DNA of 64,000 nt from Fusarium oxysporum f. sp. lycopersici 4287 (taxonomy: Eukaryota; Ascomycota; Sordariomycetes; Hypocreales; Nectriaceae), in assembly GCF_000149955.1 (NCBI RefSeq), contig NC_030986.1, positions 33,863 to 97,862 of the forward strand. The letters run 5' to 3'. Below the pieces are notes generated by a model that saw nothing but the letters and a program-made list of their open reading frames with translations, made no database searches and had not been told where the DNA came from. Positions within the stretch are counted from its first letter, which is position 1. Each line of letters begins with the position of its first letter. This document shows positions 10,770-21,749 of this stretch, in pieces. The position numbers and the translations under genes were made by a program.

Positions 10770-11660
10770 ATGGCAGGTGGTGGTGGTCCATCTTCCGGCA
10801 CTGTTGAGTCTCCCTTGAGCCAAGCCTACGGATACGGCATCGTTGTCAGTCTTGGCTTTCTCTTTTCATTGGGCACGAGCTTGACGACATAGATCCTGAA
10901 TAGGTATTGAAGCCTTGTCGTGCATCCACATGGTCTTGGCTAACCTGATAGATACAACAACGAGCAGCAAAACTCGGAACTGTTTAACACGGCTGGCAGC
11001 ACAGTCAAGTCTGGTCTAGTCGTCTCTGCTGTTGCTTCTAGTTGGGCCTAGGCGGCAACACTACTGCAATCATCTGGAGTTGCTTACAGATATGTAGTTT
11101 CGGGACTATTCTTGTGACCAGGCGTATAACCTCTCATGACATATGAGGCATACCAGCTTTCACCGACGACGCTTGGTTGGGCATTAGGACTCGCATGCTG
11201 GTCAGAAGATGGCCTGGGTATGTAAGAACGTGACCTTGTGCCGCCTTGTTAATATTAATATATAATTTCAATACGCTTCAGGAGCAATAGTGCAGATCAT
11301 CTTATTTGCCGCCATTACAATCGAGTTAAAGAGAAGAGCAACGAACACCTATACCTTTTTAAAAGTCATCCGCGCTCGCTATGGTGAGTTGGGATTTCGT
11401 GGTGGATATGGCCTGGACTTCACTAACCGTGCCAGGTCGCCTCACACATTGCATCTGTATCTGCTTCGGATTACTTACTAATATTCTAGTAACTGCCATG
11501 CTGTTAACTAGAGGTTCTGCCATTGTAATATCTCTTACTGGAATATACTACTTGCTTTCTGTTGCCTCTAGGTGTTGTTTTATATTTATATTTAGAGGGT
11601 GTAATCTTTATTATTAATATTAAGCCACTGTGTGATATAATTATAGGAGATGGCTGATGA
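10770..11660 (+). pseudogene. Urea permease (DUR3-type sodium:solute symporter) pseudogene, 5' part
   Basis: ATG at 10770 begins MAGGGGPSSGTVESPLSQ and AYGYGIVVSLGFLFSLG, the usual N-terminus of fungal DUR3-like urea/polyamine permeases. After introns that still splice (near 10.9, 11.2 and 11.4 kb) the family text continues as NNEQQNSELFNTAGSTVKSG, AATLLQSSGVAYRYVVSG, QIILFAAITIELKRRA, FLKVIRARYG and CFGLLTNILVTAMLLTRGSA. Family tryptophans have become stops at 10890-10892 and 11049-11051 (TGG to TAG, the TpG to TpA change RIP produces on the complementary strand), and a TGA follows SGLFL. The match fades after LTGIYYLLSVA, so most of the roughly 650-residue carrier is missing. Non-functional. 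Confidence 0.75.
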
Positions 11661-11878
11661 TTTGATCTTATAATATAAGATTCTGCGGAGGTCATGGGAT
11701 GACTTTCTCGTGGTTTTGTCAAGCCATAGCACTTATTAATACATAACTATTCCTATCTACCCTACGTGGTTCTATACGAATCACAAGACCTTCCTTTAAT
11801 AATTAATACTAGGCTATAATAACTATTTGGAATCTTTGCTTTTGCATTCTCCATAGCATAACAAGCTTCACTGCCTGC

Positions 11879-12658
11879 TTAAGCAGCTGCAGGTTGCACG
11901 TCGGTGGTTGTGTAAGTCGCACACTGGGCTCCGCTGGTGTCGACCGTCATCTGTGCCAAATCATCATGACCGCTCGCGCAAGCACCGCCCGACGCTACCA
12001 ACTGGCCATTCTGGAAGGTGACTGGCTCGACTCCCTGGGCGTTGCAGTCCTCAGCCCGGAAATGAGTCCCATTGAATCCGATACATGCCTGAACGTCCAC
12101 AAGATCAGGTCTGAAGCCCGCGGTGAAGGTTCGTTGGACTTGAAGTGCGCTCTGCCCGTTGACCGTTGAGGGAGTAACTTGACGGTCTGCAGCGGTATTG
12201 ACGCAAGCTGCATCAACGATTTCGCCGTTGTTTCGGAACGTAAGGCACTCGTTGCCAGGGACTCCGTTGACTTCGGTAAACACTACCGTCTGGCCGTCCG
12301 CCGTAGCCGCATCACCGCCGCCAGTTGCGTCGCCAGCTCCTTGACCACCATCATTCCCTTGCCCGCCATCACTTCCCTGACCATCGTTGTTTCCGCCATT
12401 GGCACCATTACCCTCCCCGTTCCCATTGTCCTGGTTAGCACCACCTTGTGGATTATCTTGCGGAAGGTTGCCGTTATTTGCCCCATTTCCAGCACCTTGA
12501 TTGGCACCGTTGTTGACATCATTTTGCGGAATGTCGCCATTGATGATATCGCCATTTGTAAAACTGGGCGGCCCACGAAAAAACCCGCCAAACTGCCGAG
12601 GCTGTATGGAAAGGGCACAAGCCGCAGCTGAGAGAGAAATAAGAGACAGAAACTTCAT
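11879..12658 (-). CDS. Secreted Asn/Gly-rich, six-cysteine protein
   Basis: A single-exon gene of 259 residues. ATG at 12658 gives a clean signal peptide (MKFLSLISLSAAACALS) followed by a QPRQ site that a Kex-type protease could cut; the longer upstream frame from 12805 was rejected because it buries this signal. Residues of about 35-115 are low complexity with repeated N-G-Q-D units (NGDIPQNDVNNGANQGAGNG and similar). The C-terminal half is an ordered domain with six cysteines (ECLTF, DAACVN, VQACIGF, AEDCNAQ, GGACASG, AQCATY), enough for three disulphides, and one N-glycosylation sequon (FNGTHF). The family was not identified. It could be a cell-wall-associated protein or a candidate effector; the flanks are decayed accessory DNA. 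Confidence 0.75.
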   Translation of the reverse strand: MKFLSLISLSAAACALSIQPRQFGGFFRGPPSFTNGDIINGDIPQNDVNNGANQGAGNGANNGNLPQDNPQGGANQDNGNGEGNGANGGNNDGQGSDGGQGNDGGQGAGDATGGGDAATADGQTVVFTEVNGVPGNECLTFRNNGEIVDAACVNTAADRQVTPSTVNGQSALQVQRTFTAGFRPDLVDVQACIGFNGTHFRAEDCNAQGVEPVTFQNGQLVASGGACASGHDDLAQMTVDTSGAQCATYTTTDVQPAAA

Positions 12659-13782
12659 TGTGTTTGTTTTGAAACGTCGACAGGGGTTGGCTGAGAAGTG
12701 TAGAAATGTATTAGTGGTCCTGCCACAAGAAAAGAAGCGAATAAAGAGAATGGAAGACGACTTGCGTGCAGATAATTCAATCGAGAAACAGGAAATCTTC
12801 CCCATTACTTATAGTATTTTTGGTTATTATTCAAAAATATATCTTGTCGGTTCCGCGTATTGCAAGCGCTTCTTGTACTTAAGCGCGCATAGTGATACAG
12901 TTTCATCCCTTTTGCGCAGGGTTTGACACAGACCCTGTAACAGAACAGTATCATCAATACCATTTGTAACCAAAGAAGCCCTGGCAATCTTGGCAAGGTA
13001 GCTGAGTTTGCCCTATGCCCTTGGTAAGTTTACTTAATTAAGACGAATTAGAACCCATTAACAATGCGCTTCATCTCGCCTATAAACAATAGTTAGGGTT
13101 AAGATCTTTGAAACAGTTTAGTTAATAATTAGTGGTTTCATCTATGTATCTATATTTCATTTAGCCATCTTTGTGCCTCTTATTAATATTTTTTAAGAGT
13201 AGTTGGTGTTGTGAGGGGCGCGATTAAAGAGGGAGTCAAGAGTATGCTGTTGGTTAAGGTAGACTAAGACTGCAGGATCCGGATGTAAGACGTTCAACGA
13301 TGCCATAATACCAAATAGCTAAGCGGGAATGGGATTAAATAAAACCGTAAATATTATTTGCCCAGATCATGGAAACTATTGCTAGAAATATATTTATTTA
13401 GTTTTACTCATGGTGCTTATGTACAATTCAAAGGCTATGTTTAGAAAGAGAACAATTACGAAGAGAATAACCTCGAAGGAGCTTGTAATAATTGGCACGC
13501 GAACAACTCGATTATTATAGCATCTAAAGAGAAGGGAAAGGCTCAACCGAGCATGAATGCAGTACAAACTCCAGGAGAGTAAGTTAGCCTTTTGTTATTA
13601 GTCGATAGTAAGTCCGAGCCACTGAACCGAAAGCTACCTAGCTTCTGGGTTAAATATAGTGATACACCGTGTACTATGCCGATCTAGACAAGCTCAATAC
13701 CGGGTACACTAACAATTCCCTCGCAGACAGGGAGTCGTCAGGTTAACCCATACGAAACAGTAGCCAGATTTGTCCCGCCACC
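12659..13782. other. Intergenic, partly AT-rich, no gene recognised
   Basis: Promoter side of the secreted-protein gene followed by stop-rich sequence. A single TTAGGG-like unit near 13095 is not a telomere array. Nothing else supportable. Confidence 0.5.
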
Positions 13783-14292
13783 TTGAATCTCCACCAGCAA
13801 CTCGACCATCACATCAGCAGCGCAGCATCGTTCGGGATGCGCATCGACGCGATTCCTGCGTGGATCGATTCTGTTGATCCTTCGAGTCAATTTATTGACA
13901 CTCACGAGCAAATCACATCTTTGAAAACAGCCAAGAGGAGGTTCAGCGGCTATGCGATAGAGAGCCCCTCAAAACGAAGGCGCAGGGAACAACCCGAAGC
14001 AGAAGCACCCTTCAACGCTGACAAAACACCACAATCATCAACTACTCGCCCGCCGACCTCTATCTTCGATCATCCGCCGCTGTCATTCGATGTAACTGGC
14101 TCTACCATCGACTCATTCCCTCGCACTCTTGCCGCCCGTCTGCATTTACCAAAGTCGATATCATCAACATCCCAACGAAGTCCGTCACCACGATCTGATA
14201 TGTTTCGTGGTACATCAGCTCTTGCTTATACCGCCACTCACAGACTCATCGCAATCCGAGTGTCAACAATCCAGGCCTGGCGAATGATCTGA
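13783..14292 (+). pseudogene. Relic of a PD-(D/E)XK nuclease-like accessory protein (N-terminal part)
   Basis: The open frame of about 169 codons lacks an ATG at its start. It reads IDAIPAWIDSVDPSS, then an SPSKRRRREQPEAEA basic stretch and a Ser/Pro-rich low-complexity region. This layout (a short I-PAWIDSV helix, an SPxKRRR motif, then a disordered S/P stretch) recalls the N-terminus of a protein family common in Fusarium accessory regions and annotated as PD-(D/E)XK nuclease-like. The expected catalytic C-terminal domain is absent. Downstream scraps such as NLDKTVPLAEAKRSQ are interrupted by stops. The assignment rests on pattern recall only. Confidence 0.4.
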
Positions 14293-15362
14293 TCAATTTG
14301 GATAAGACTGTGCCCCTCGCTGAGGCCAAAAGAAGTCAGGCAAAGCCGACATTACAGCGTTTTCAGTAGGCAAGGCTCCCTTGGAGCACGCTTTCTTACC
14401 AGTTATGACCCTCAGCCTACTTTTCTCTCTTGCGCCAGGTTCATCAAGAGTCAAGCCAATTTGAGCCAGGGAACGACTTCGCTCAGATCGGCTTTAACCT
14501 TTCTCCGGAACCGATTAATTATCTTATCACTTATCTAATCTCAGGCCTACCCTATTAACGCAGAGATAATTCAGCTAACCTGGAATATATAGACTTATAG
14601 TTTATCTCAATTATATTTACTTCCTCTAACAATTCTATATCTTAGCAGCATAAAATATTGCTGCTCCTACTATTGCGCCGCGTAAATTATATATAAAGAG
14701 AGTGTGATTTCTGGTGACGCATCTCTAAAGGATCAAAGTTGTTAGCACAGCCTCAGTGCTTTTCTAAGGTAACGTGAATGATGCAAAAAAAGGGATCCAT
14801 GGGCTTAGCACCTATGCCAAAAGGTCGGCCCTGCCTAGATTACTAGGATATAGGGGTTCTAAGCACTATAACACGTATCAGTGAATGGCAGGATATCTTG
14901 AAGAGCACTTTTGTTTTTCTCTCATTGTCTTAAAATGGTCGGCAAAGGAGTATGGCTTCTGTTCCGCCCTTTCTCTTGTCTTGGTGCGGTTGATTCAAGT
15001 GAGGCGACAGATCGACATCATATTGCCTTTAATCATTCGATATATGCACAAGAGTTCCCTTTTAATATATTTGCATTATACTCATATATAGGAGAAGGAA
15101 TATGTATCTATATATGCAGTCTTTGAGCTTCAACGCCTTCAACAGTAAAATGGTGGGTTTAATTGATAGGCTGCTCACAGCGCAACATGTTCACTACTCT
15201 GCACTGGGACTAGTCTGACCTGGGTGGTAGCTTCTCTAACCATTATCTTATCTTATCTGAATCTTCCCCGCAACTGCCCCGTGAGAAATAGAACACTCAA
15301 GACCTGATACTCATACGTAGACCAATTGTTCAGAGATTTTGATCTCCAACAACCCAAAGGCC
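14293..15362. other. Intergenic, decayed sequence
   Basis: AT-rich in part (14.5-14.7 kb and 15.0-15.1 kb). Short open frames lack family resemblance. It holds the 3' flank of the MFS gene at its right end. Confidence 0.45.
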
Positions 15363-16954
15363 TCAAATCTCATAACGATAATCTTGGGCTTTGTCAGCAT
15401 CGCCTCCCATGTCGATGGGCACATCTGCTTCAGGTCTACCGAAACGCCTGTCGCGGTGGCGGTTCTCCCTGTAAAGCATCACACTCATAATGACAGCGCT
15501 CAAGGCTGTCAGGAACACGAGGGAACTTGATACTGCATTCCCCATGAGATAATAAGGCGCGTCAGTTTTAGGATAAATGTTGGACGCAGCAACACCGACA
15601 GCGTGAGTGACAGCAATGACAATACCAAGGCCGACCCCTGCCTTTGTGTCTCCAGCAAAGGTTGAAGTGATCCAGGTAAGGACGATAGGGAAGGCCATGT
15701 ATGTTCCCTAGGATGAGGCGGTCAGTCAGCGACTTGGAAGCGTTCCCAACGGGCAAAGGGACGCACGTACTGTGACCGCGAGAAAACATGTCACATATCG
15801 TGCCAAGTCATCTTTCAAAAGACCGAGACAGATATATCCAGTGCCAGCGATCAAGCCCCCGATAGAGATAGGGATACCTCTGGTCCGAAATCTGTCAGAT
15901 AGGGTGGCCGTCACAAGTAAAGTGACATAAGCAACGGCATAAATAGGAGCTGTCATGAGATTCGCCTGCACAGAGTGGTAACCCAAGTCTTTGACAATTG
16001 TAGGCAGGAAAACAGCAGCTACGGCGAGGGACAAGGAAAGACCGGAATACATGACGCAAAAAAGGTAAAGACGGTAATCGAGAAAAGCTCTGCCAGAAGC
16101 CTTGTTAGTAATTGGAATGTCAGTTGGAAAAGAAAAGAGGATGGGCCTACGCTTTCACTTGAGCTTTGCTAATGCCTTCATCAGCGTTCCTGGTGAACCT
16201 GCTCCTTCGGTTCAAAATAATTTGATGCTCCTCGTCCGTGAACCAAAAGGATTTGCCAGACTCTGGTCGGCCAGGAAGCATCCAGAAAGTAGCAGCCCCC
16301 ACAGCAATTGTTGGAAGACCCTCGACAAGGAACAGGCCCTGCCAGGAGGTAACAGCCATGTTCTTGGCAAGACCCATGGAGTAGGCAACGACGCCCGAGA
16401 TGACACCGCTCAAGGCGCTCATCCCCGCATAGGCCGCGATGCGCAGAGATAGTTCAGACTTGAGGTACCAGAAGCTGAGGTACAGGGCACATCCAGGGGC
16501 GAAGGATGCCTCGAAGACACCGAGGAAGAAACGCACCGCGATAAGTCCTCCGGGATTGACACACGCAGCCTGTAGGGTGCTTACAGCGCCCCAGCCCACG
16601 GCACAGATACCTAGCCACGTAGAAGGCTTCACGACCTTCAGCATCAGAGCGCCGATCGTACCGAATATGACGGTGCCCAATGTAGAAAGAAGCCGAAGCA
16701 ATCTGATACTGGACGCTGGAGAGGCCGATATCCTCTTCGAGGCCAATATTGCGGGCGTTACCCATGTTACTTCTGTCGATATAGGAGAGAAGGTAGAGGA
16801 GCATGATCCAAGGAAGGATGGTCCTGTCGAGCTTTCTGACAAGTCGTTTCTCATCCGCTGGGCTGAAGGGCAATGCGGTCTCGGTGATTGCTTTTGGGGC
16901 TTCCGTGTTGTTCTCGAGGTGGAGACATGGCTGCTGTTTCTCGGGGGCCGACAT
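15363..16954 (-). CDS. MFS anion:cation symporter, DAL5/allantoate-permease-like (single-base frameshift)
   Basis: ATG at 16954 (MSAPEKQQPCLHLENN; the GTG at 16963 is not used). The protein has the acidic soluble N-terminus, then TM1 with DRTILPWIMLLYLLSYIDRSN, the DAL5-family signature. TM segments follow: IFGTIGALMLKVVKPSTWLG, GGLIAVRFFLGVFEASFAPG, SWQGLFLVEGLPTIAVGAA. Two introns splice cleanly: near 16.15 kb (QVKA to AFLDYRLYLF) and near 15.72 kb (VT to GTYMAFPIV). The protein ends AQDYRYEI. After SASFYIG the frame breaks: the family sequence TVIFGTIG resumes one base out of frame at a CCC run (16676-16678), with no room for an intron. Either the assembly has one extra base or the gene is newly dead. 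The family imports carboxylates, vitamins and ureides. It diverges from a lactonase gene. Confidence 0.8.
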
Positions 16955-17432
16955 GATATGCACGTGTCTTTACTTGAATGGAGAAGAGGTTTGAGAGCAG
17001 TTGGGCAATAGTGAGATTGAGCGAGATATAACATCGTTTATGTAGTGATGAGAGATTGGCCTTATACCCATGTTGGAAGCGGTGGCGGGTGAAATCCGCT
17101 GGATACAATGATCAAACCAAAGGGGGATCAACATATGCTCATTAACAACCCGGCATCTAGAATAAGTTTCCCCGCGGGGCCCCGGAATCGTGGGGAAGCG
17201 GAGCACACCGCCCCAAGACTGGAGGCGGAGAGTCTCCGTACTCAATCTCCACACACGAGCCCGTACGGCATTTGCCCGTCCTTAAGATCTAGCGGGTGCG
17301 TATGTACGGCAAAGTCCCGCTCTGGACTTTTGTAGACCTAATGGCCTATGTAACTATGCGTTTGCCACTTATGTGCACGAGCTGCTCACTTCAGAAAGTC
17401 TGCACCTGCGCATCAATCAATCATCCTGCGAG
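16955..17432. promoter_or_regulatory. Divergent promoter, MFS carrier / SMP-30 lactonase
   Basis: A 478 bp intergenic region shared by divergent genes. At 17170-17184 two overlapping palindromes occur, CCCCGCGGGG and CGGGGCCCCG. They use the same CGGGG/CCCCG half-sites as the three sites in the rhamnosidase module, but with no spacer. Confidence 0.45.
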
Positions 17433-18362
17433 ATGAATTGGTTCGCCCCCCCTCCCGTCTTGGAGCCAACGCTCCTGACCACGCTTCCATCCAAATTCCG
17501 CCTTGTTGGTGTATCAGAGCACTCGACGAACCAAAAGCGTGGCCGACCGCTCGATAGCTTCCTCGAAGGTCCAGTTGTCAGAGGAAACACCTTGTATCTG
17601 ACCGACATACCTTACGGCCGAATATTCGCCGTCAATCTCACCACAAAAGAATGGGATCTTGTGATCCAATACGACGGTGAGCCCAACGGCCTAGCATGGC
17701 ATGAACAACGACATCAACTCCTCATTGCCGATTTCAAACAGGGCATCCTTGCTCTTGATCTCCAAACCAAGACCATAACCACCGTGATGGATCGCTTCAA
17801 CGGCGAGCGACTCAAGGGCCCCAACGACCTGATAGTCGGCCGCGACGGCAGCATAATCTTTACAGATCAGGGCATGAGCGGCCTTCAAGACCCGACGGGG
17901 CGTGTATACCGCATCAGCTCCAGCTTCAATACGGGCAGTGGCGATAATCGTGTCGAGGTGCTGCTTCGTAACTGCCCTTCACCCAATGGTCTAGTTCTTG
18001 ACAAAGATGAAAAGAACCTCTTCGTCGCCATGACGAGGGACAATAGTGTTTGGCTTGCGCCGCTGTACCCTGATGGCAGTGCGCAGCGGACAGGGAGGTT
18101 TTCGAGCTACTTCGGTGTTGGTGGACCAGATGGGTTGTTAACGAATGGTGAGGGTGATCTTTTTGTTGCGCATTCTACGCTGGGCACTGTGTTTGTGCAC
18201 CGGAAGGATGGCACGCCGCGAGCGGCTATTACGACAAAGGGATTTGGTTCGGGCACGACGAACTTGACTTGGGGAGGAGGGGATGGGAAGACTCTTTATA
18301 TCGTCGAAAGTGAATCTGGCACAATTCTGACGTTGGATTGGTATAATGTAGTAACTATGTAG
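17433..18362 (+). CDS. SMP-30/gluconolactonase-like beta-propeller lactonase
   Basis: An intronless 309-residue protein. ATG at 17433 (MNWFAPPPVLEP) is chosen; the frame extends upstream only to a GTG. Strand-repeat text typical of SMP-30/LRE six-bladed propellers is present: FLEGPVVRGNTLYLTDIPYGRIF (with the metal-binding Glu of the EGP motif), EPNGLAWHEQRHQLLIADF, LKGPNDLIVGRDGSIIFTDQG (the Asn-Asp metal site), SPNGLVLDKDEKNLFVAMT, GGPDGLLTNGEGDLFVAHS. The family hydrolyses sugar-acid and other lactones with a divalent metal. No signal peptide, so cytosolic. Divergence from a DAL5-type carrier suggests uptake plus lactone opening, perhaps of a sugar acid; the substrate is unknown. It appears intact. 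Confidence 0.88.
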   Translation: MNWFAPPPVLEPTLLTTLPSKFRLVGVSEHSTNQKRGRPLDSFLEGPVVRGNTLYLTDIPYGRIFAVNLTTKEWDLVIQYDGEPNGLAWHEQRHQLLIADFKQGILALDLQTKTITTVMDRFNGERLKGPNDLIVGRDGSIIFTDQGMSGLQDPTGRVYRISSSFNTGSGDNRVEVLLRNCPSPNGLVLDKDEKNLFVAMTRDNSVWLAPLYPDGSAQRTGRFSSYFGVGGPDGLLTNGEGDLFVAHSTLGTVFVHRKDGTPRAAITTKGFGSGTTNLTWGGGDGKTLYIVESESGTILTLDWYNVVTM

Positions 18363-19294
18363 TAATTCTTGATAGAATAATGGGAATCTCTCAGAAATTT
18401 AGCTCTATATGACAGGCTGAGCACAATACCTGAACACGTATTAATGACCCAAGATGGACAGAATTAACACCTCCATAAGAGCCCTAAATAAGAATCATAT
18501 TATATATGGCCACGATATAGGTTTTAACGTAAAACCAGCAACAGGAATCCACCATGATGCGCGCTCTTCCAGATACATGAACAAGATTCCACTGAGCTTC
18601 CACGTACATCGCCTAAGACCCCGACGGGTTTCCTCCGCTAAATGGGAACTGTTAAACTCCGCTTATGCTGTTGTAAAGCCCAGAGCGGAGATCACCCGGT
18701 GAGCATAATGCAACCTTCTAAGCCTGTCGAATATTGGTGACCAATGAGGTTTGCTAACACATGCGCGATTCTGGCTGTGATAGATGATACACCCAATGTG
18801 TTGATTCAAGTCTGCAGTCCTAATGCTTGTAGTCACGATGACAGTAATCCACATATAGACAACTAACTCTCCGCAGACATCGATCGAACTAATGTAACCC
18901 AGCGCATTCAGCATTCAATTCATGGCTATATATAACACTTAGGCTATTAATACAGCTAAACAGCCTGAACCTGCACTGAAAGTTTTAGGTTGGAGGAGAC
19001 TGTCGCCCGCTCCCATCCAAGCCCAAGAAGGGGGGTAAATAAGACACGGTGAGCAGGTAAAGAGAGTGGGTATGGTTAGGAGTCTCAAGAAATCTACTTG
19101 GGCTATCTCATAATTGCAAATTGACTATTGCCTGCAGGAAATTCCCACGCACCCAGCCATTAGTGGACTCCGAAGCTCAAGACATATACTGTGAATGAAT
19201 GTGAACATTGCTACTTGGTCAACACTTATAGTAGTTGTCGCAGCCGTCATCATAAGGTTCTTTTGAGTCTTCTTGGCGTACTCAAGAGTGAAGG
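18363..19294. other. Intergenic, no gene recognised
   Basis: Only short frames without family motifs. Nothing supportable. Confidence 0.5.
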
Positions 19295-20885
19295 CTATGC
19301 TATCTTGGCTTTGTACCAATCAGCCTCTTTTACGCAAAACCGATCGTAATTCTCAGACGGCATATGGGCCGAATATACATCAGGAACGATCGACGACTTG
19401 TAAAAGTGTTTACTGAGAAGTTGCTTGTAATATCGTGAGGCGACTGGCGGAAGAACAGCACGAACACTGTTGTCGAACACCAGATCAAGCCCTTGCAAAC
19501 GATTAGAATCAATAGCCTGATGCTCCGAAATCAGACTATACACGGGTTTCAAATAGACTGACTCTTCTTTATAGATGAATCATGGGAAGCCAAGCCATTT
19601 CCGGTGTAATCCTCCCAGAGACTTTGCACGATAACAGGACTACAAAAAATCCCCAAGAGCCATTACGACGACTAGTCGTTGCGTTCATACTCAGCGAATT
19701 TGCGTACCAGACCATCGTTTCTGCGTCTACACCAATCCTCGTGCTGTGATAAAGAATTAGCACAGAGATTTAGGTGGGTGCTCAATGCCAGAGCTGAGCT
19801 TCACAACAAGACCGCCCTCTTTACCTCGTTCTTCAGCTCAGCGAGCTCCTGAGAGCATCAGAGCATACTAATTATACACTGTAAGTCTTGCAGAGACAGA
19901 GCCTTCGTCTCAAAAACAACTACTCGTGCCATCATCACCACCTTCTTTGTCCCTTGTAACGTCGAGCTTGATTGCAGTGCTCTCCCGGGCTTCTTCTCGA
20001 GACTAAGGATATTTGCAGGAACTATACATAGAAGAGTCTTCTGAGATAATTTCCTTCCTGTTTCATGTCCCAATCTCTCGTCGTGCTGAGTCTCGTGGAC
20101 TTCTTCTACAAGCGCATTTACCAAAGACACCGCCAGTTCTGGCAGTATATTATGTCGTAGAGTCTCATCAATGCCGCAGTTACCGACTACTTCATCTATG
20201 GCGGCTTTAATAATACAAAGAAACATCAGGTCACCTAAGTAGGATCCCAACGCGACAATAATTTTACCCATCGTAAAGAAATGCAGAGATGGTTGGTTCT
20301 TTAACACTTGTAAATATCGATCCAGTACGCGATGGACCTCGAGAATATTCTCAAGGCCTTTCGGACAAGAAAGTAATCATTGGTTCTTTCAGTATGGCGA
20401 TCGTGCGGCCCAGAACATCTAAGCATATCAGAAGACTGTTGCTTTCCCAAACTCCTCCCAGGGTGACCGACTCTGGTCCCACGTATGCTCTGCCTCGAGG
20501 TTGAAAACAACCACGCCTTGAGGGCTGTTCGTCATCCAAGACCAACCAGATGACATCTTCCTTATACTCTACTATACCTTGGTCTCTGTTCGGCCGCCTG
20601 TAAATGGCATTGGCTTCAAGCAATTACCTTGAAAGATATGGACCTAGCACATGGTATTCCGAGCGACAGATGAAAACAGCTTACTGAGCAGTGCGGATGC
20701 ATCGGTAATTGAAAAGGTAAGCAAACAATGTAGAGCTGGTGGGTTAGGGAACCTGTTATTGACGAGCCAAGAGAGGCATGGGTTGGTTGAGATTGAGGAG
20801 TCGACAAAGCCCCCATAGAGGACTCAGGCTGAAACTCTCTGGAGCTGTTTACAGCGTCACGATAGCAGAGTAGGCAGACCTGCAA
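19295..20885 (-). other. Unrecognised possible multi-exon gene or relic
   Basis: Several minus-strand open stretches have coding-like composition but no family I recognise: 20351-20623 (EDVIWLVLDDEQPSRRGCF), about 19858-20345 (LENILEVHRVLDRYLQVLKN, then a hydrophobic KIIVALGSYLGDLMFLCII helix and charged helices ELAVSLVNALVEEVHE), and 19295-19552 (AVLPPVASRYYKQLLSKHF, then an HMPSENYDRFC segment and KEADWYKAKIA). Most frames start with non-ATG codons and are separated by stops. They could be exons of one helical protein or scraps of a dead gene. No function is proposed. Confidence 0.25.
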
Positions 20886-21051
20886 GTCGGGCTCTAATTA
20901 CCCCGGGATGCATGTGCCCATCTCAGCAACATCGAGTTTTATTTGGATACTTGAGTCGCGCCGTTGATTGAAGTTTCGATAATACATCGGACGCGAATGT
21001 TGACGGTGCCTTTATAGGTGAATTTCGAATTACTTGTAGAGAAACACATTA

Positions 21052-21749
21052 GTGGATCTATTTCTTCTTTACAGCATAGACACCAACACATCTACCAACT
21101 GTGGTCCTGGTTGCAGCACCGTCACGGCTTGTGAAACAGCGGCCAAGTACCCCTGGTTTTACTCATGTAATACGACCGTCGACCCCGTCACTAACGACAC
21201 GATTGCACAGCACGAGGTTCCGGAACTTGTCCGGCTTTTGGCAGCCCATGCCATCGCCCTGCAAGGCTTCTCGGTCAACTCTACACTGAGCAACTCTGAC
21301 CTGCAGTACCAAGTCTACCCATCTCAGTCACCGTTTGGAACTTCTCTCCAAGGCATGGTGCAGGCCATGGAGCTTACAATGTCACGCTTTGCAGCCGGTG
21401 TCATTGCAATGGTAGCAGCCGTCAATTCGGATATCGTGGTTGATAGACTCCCACCGACAAAGGGATCAAGTCTCAACGTCGACCACCGGGACTACGTCTG
21501 GTTTGTCCTGCTACCATTGTCTCATTTCAGTTTCTGTTTAGTATGGTTGTTGCTTTCATGGCTACAAAGGTGGTCATTCCTCCAGAAAGAGCCACGTCCA
21601 TGGCAAAGGTGCTGCATGCTATGGCGGCTAGCGAGAGTTCTGGCGGGGCTGAGTGGATCTATCGAAGCCGGATGAAATCCGCTGATGGAATTTATGACTT
21701 GTATCTTGGAGGGCGTTCACGTGGTGAGCTGGATGGCAAAAGCATTTAA
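21052..21749 (+). pseudogene. C-terminal fragment of a conserved fungal multi-TM hypothetical protein
   Basis: The frame lacks an ATG and begins mid-protein, possibly at a CTTTACAG acceptor near 21075. It reads TNTSTNCGPGCSTVTACETA, an extracellular Cys/Asn-rich loop with N-glycosylation sequons (NTS, NTT, NDT, NST), then MELTMSRFAAGVIAMVAAVN, and LNVDHRDYVWFVLLPLSHF, the start of a TM helix. Near 21535 the frame shifts and the helix and tail continue in another frame (SMVVAFMATKVVIPPE, then AKVLHAMAASE). The family is recalled as an uncharacterised fungal membrane protein. The missing 5' part and the frameshift argue for a relic. Confidence 0.5.

Noticed and set aside
12659..12805. N-terminal extension of the secreted protein
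   Set aside because: It would bury a clear signal peptide that begins at 12658.
13090..13100. TTAGGG-like unit suggesting a telomere
   Set aside because: Only one copy; no tandem array.
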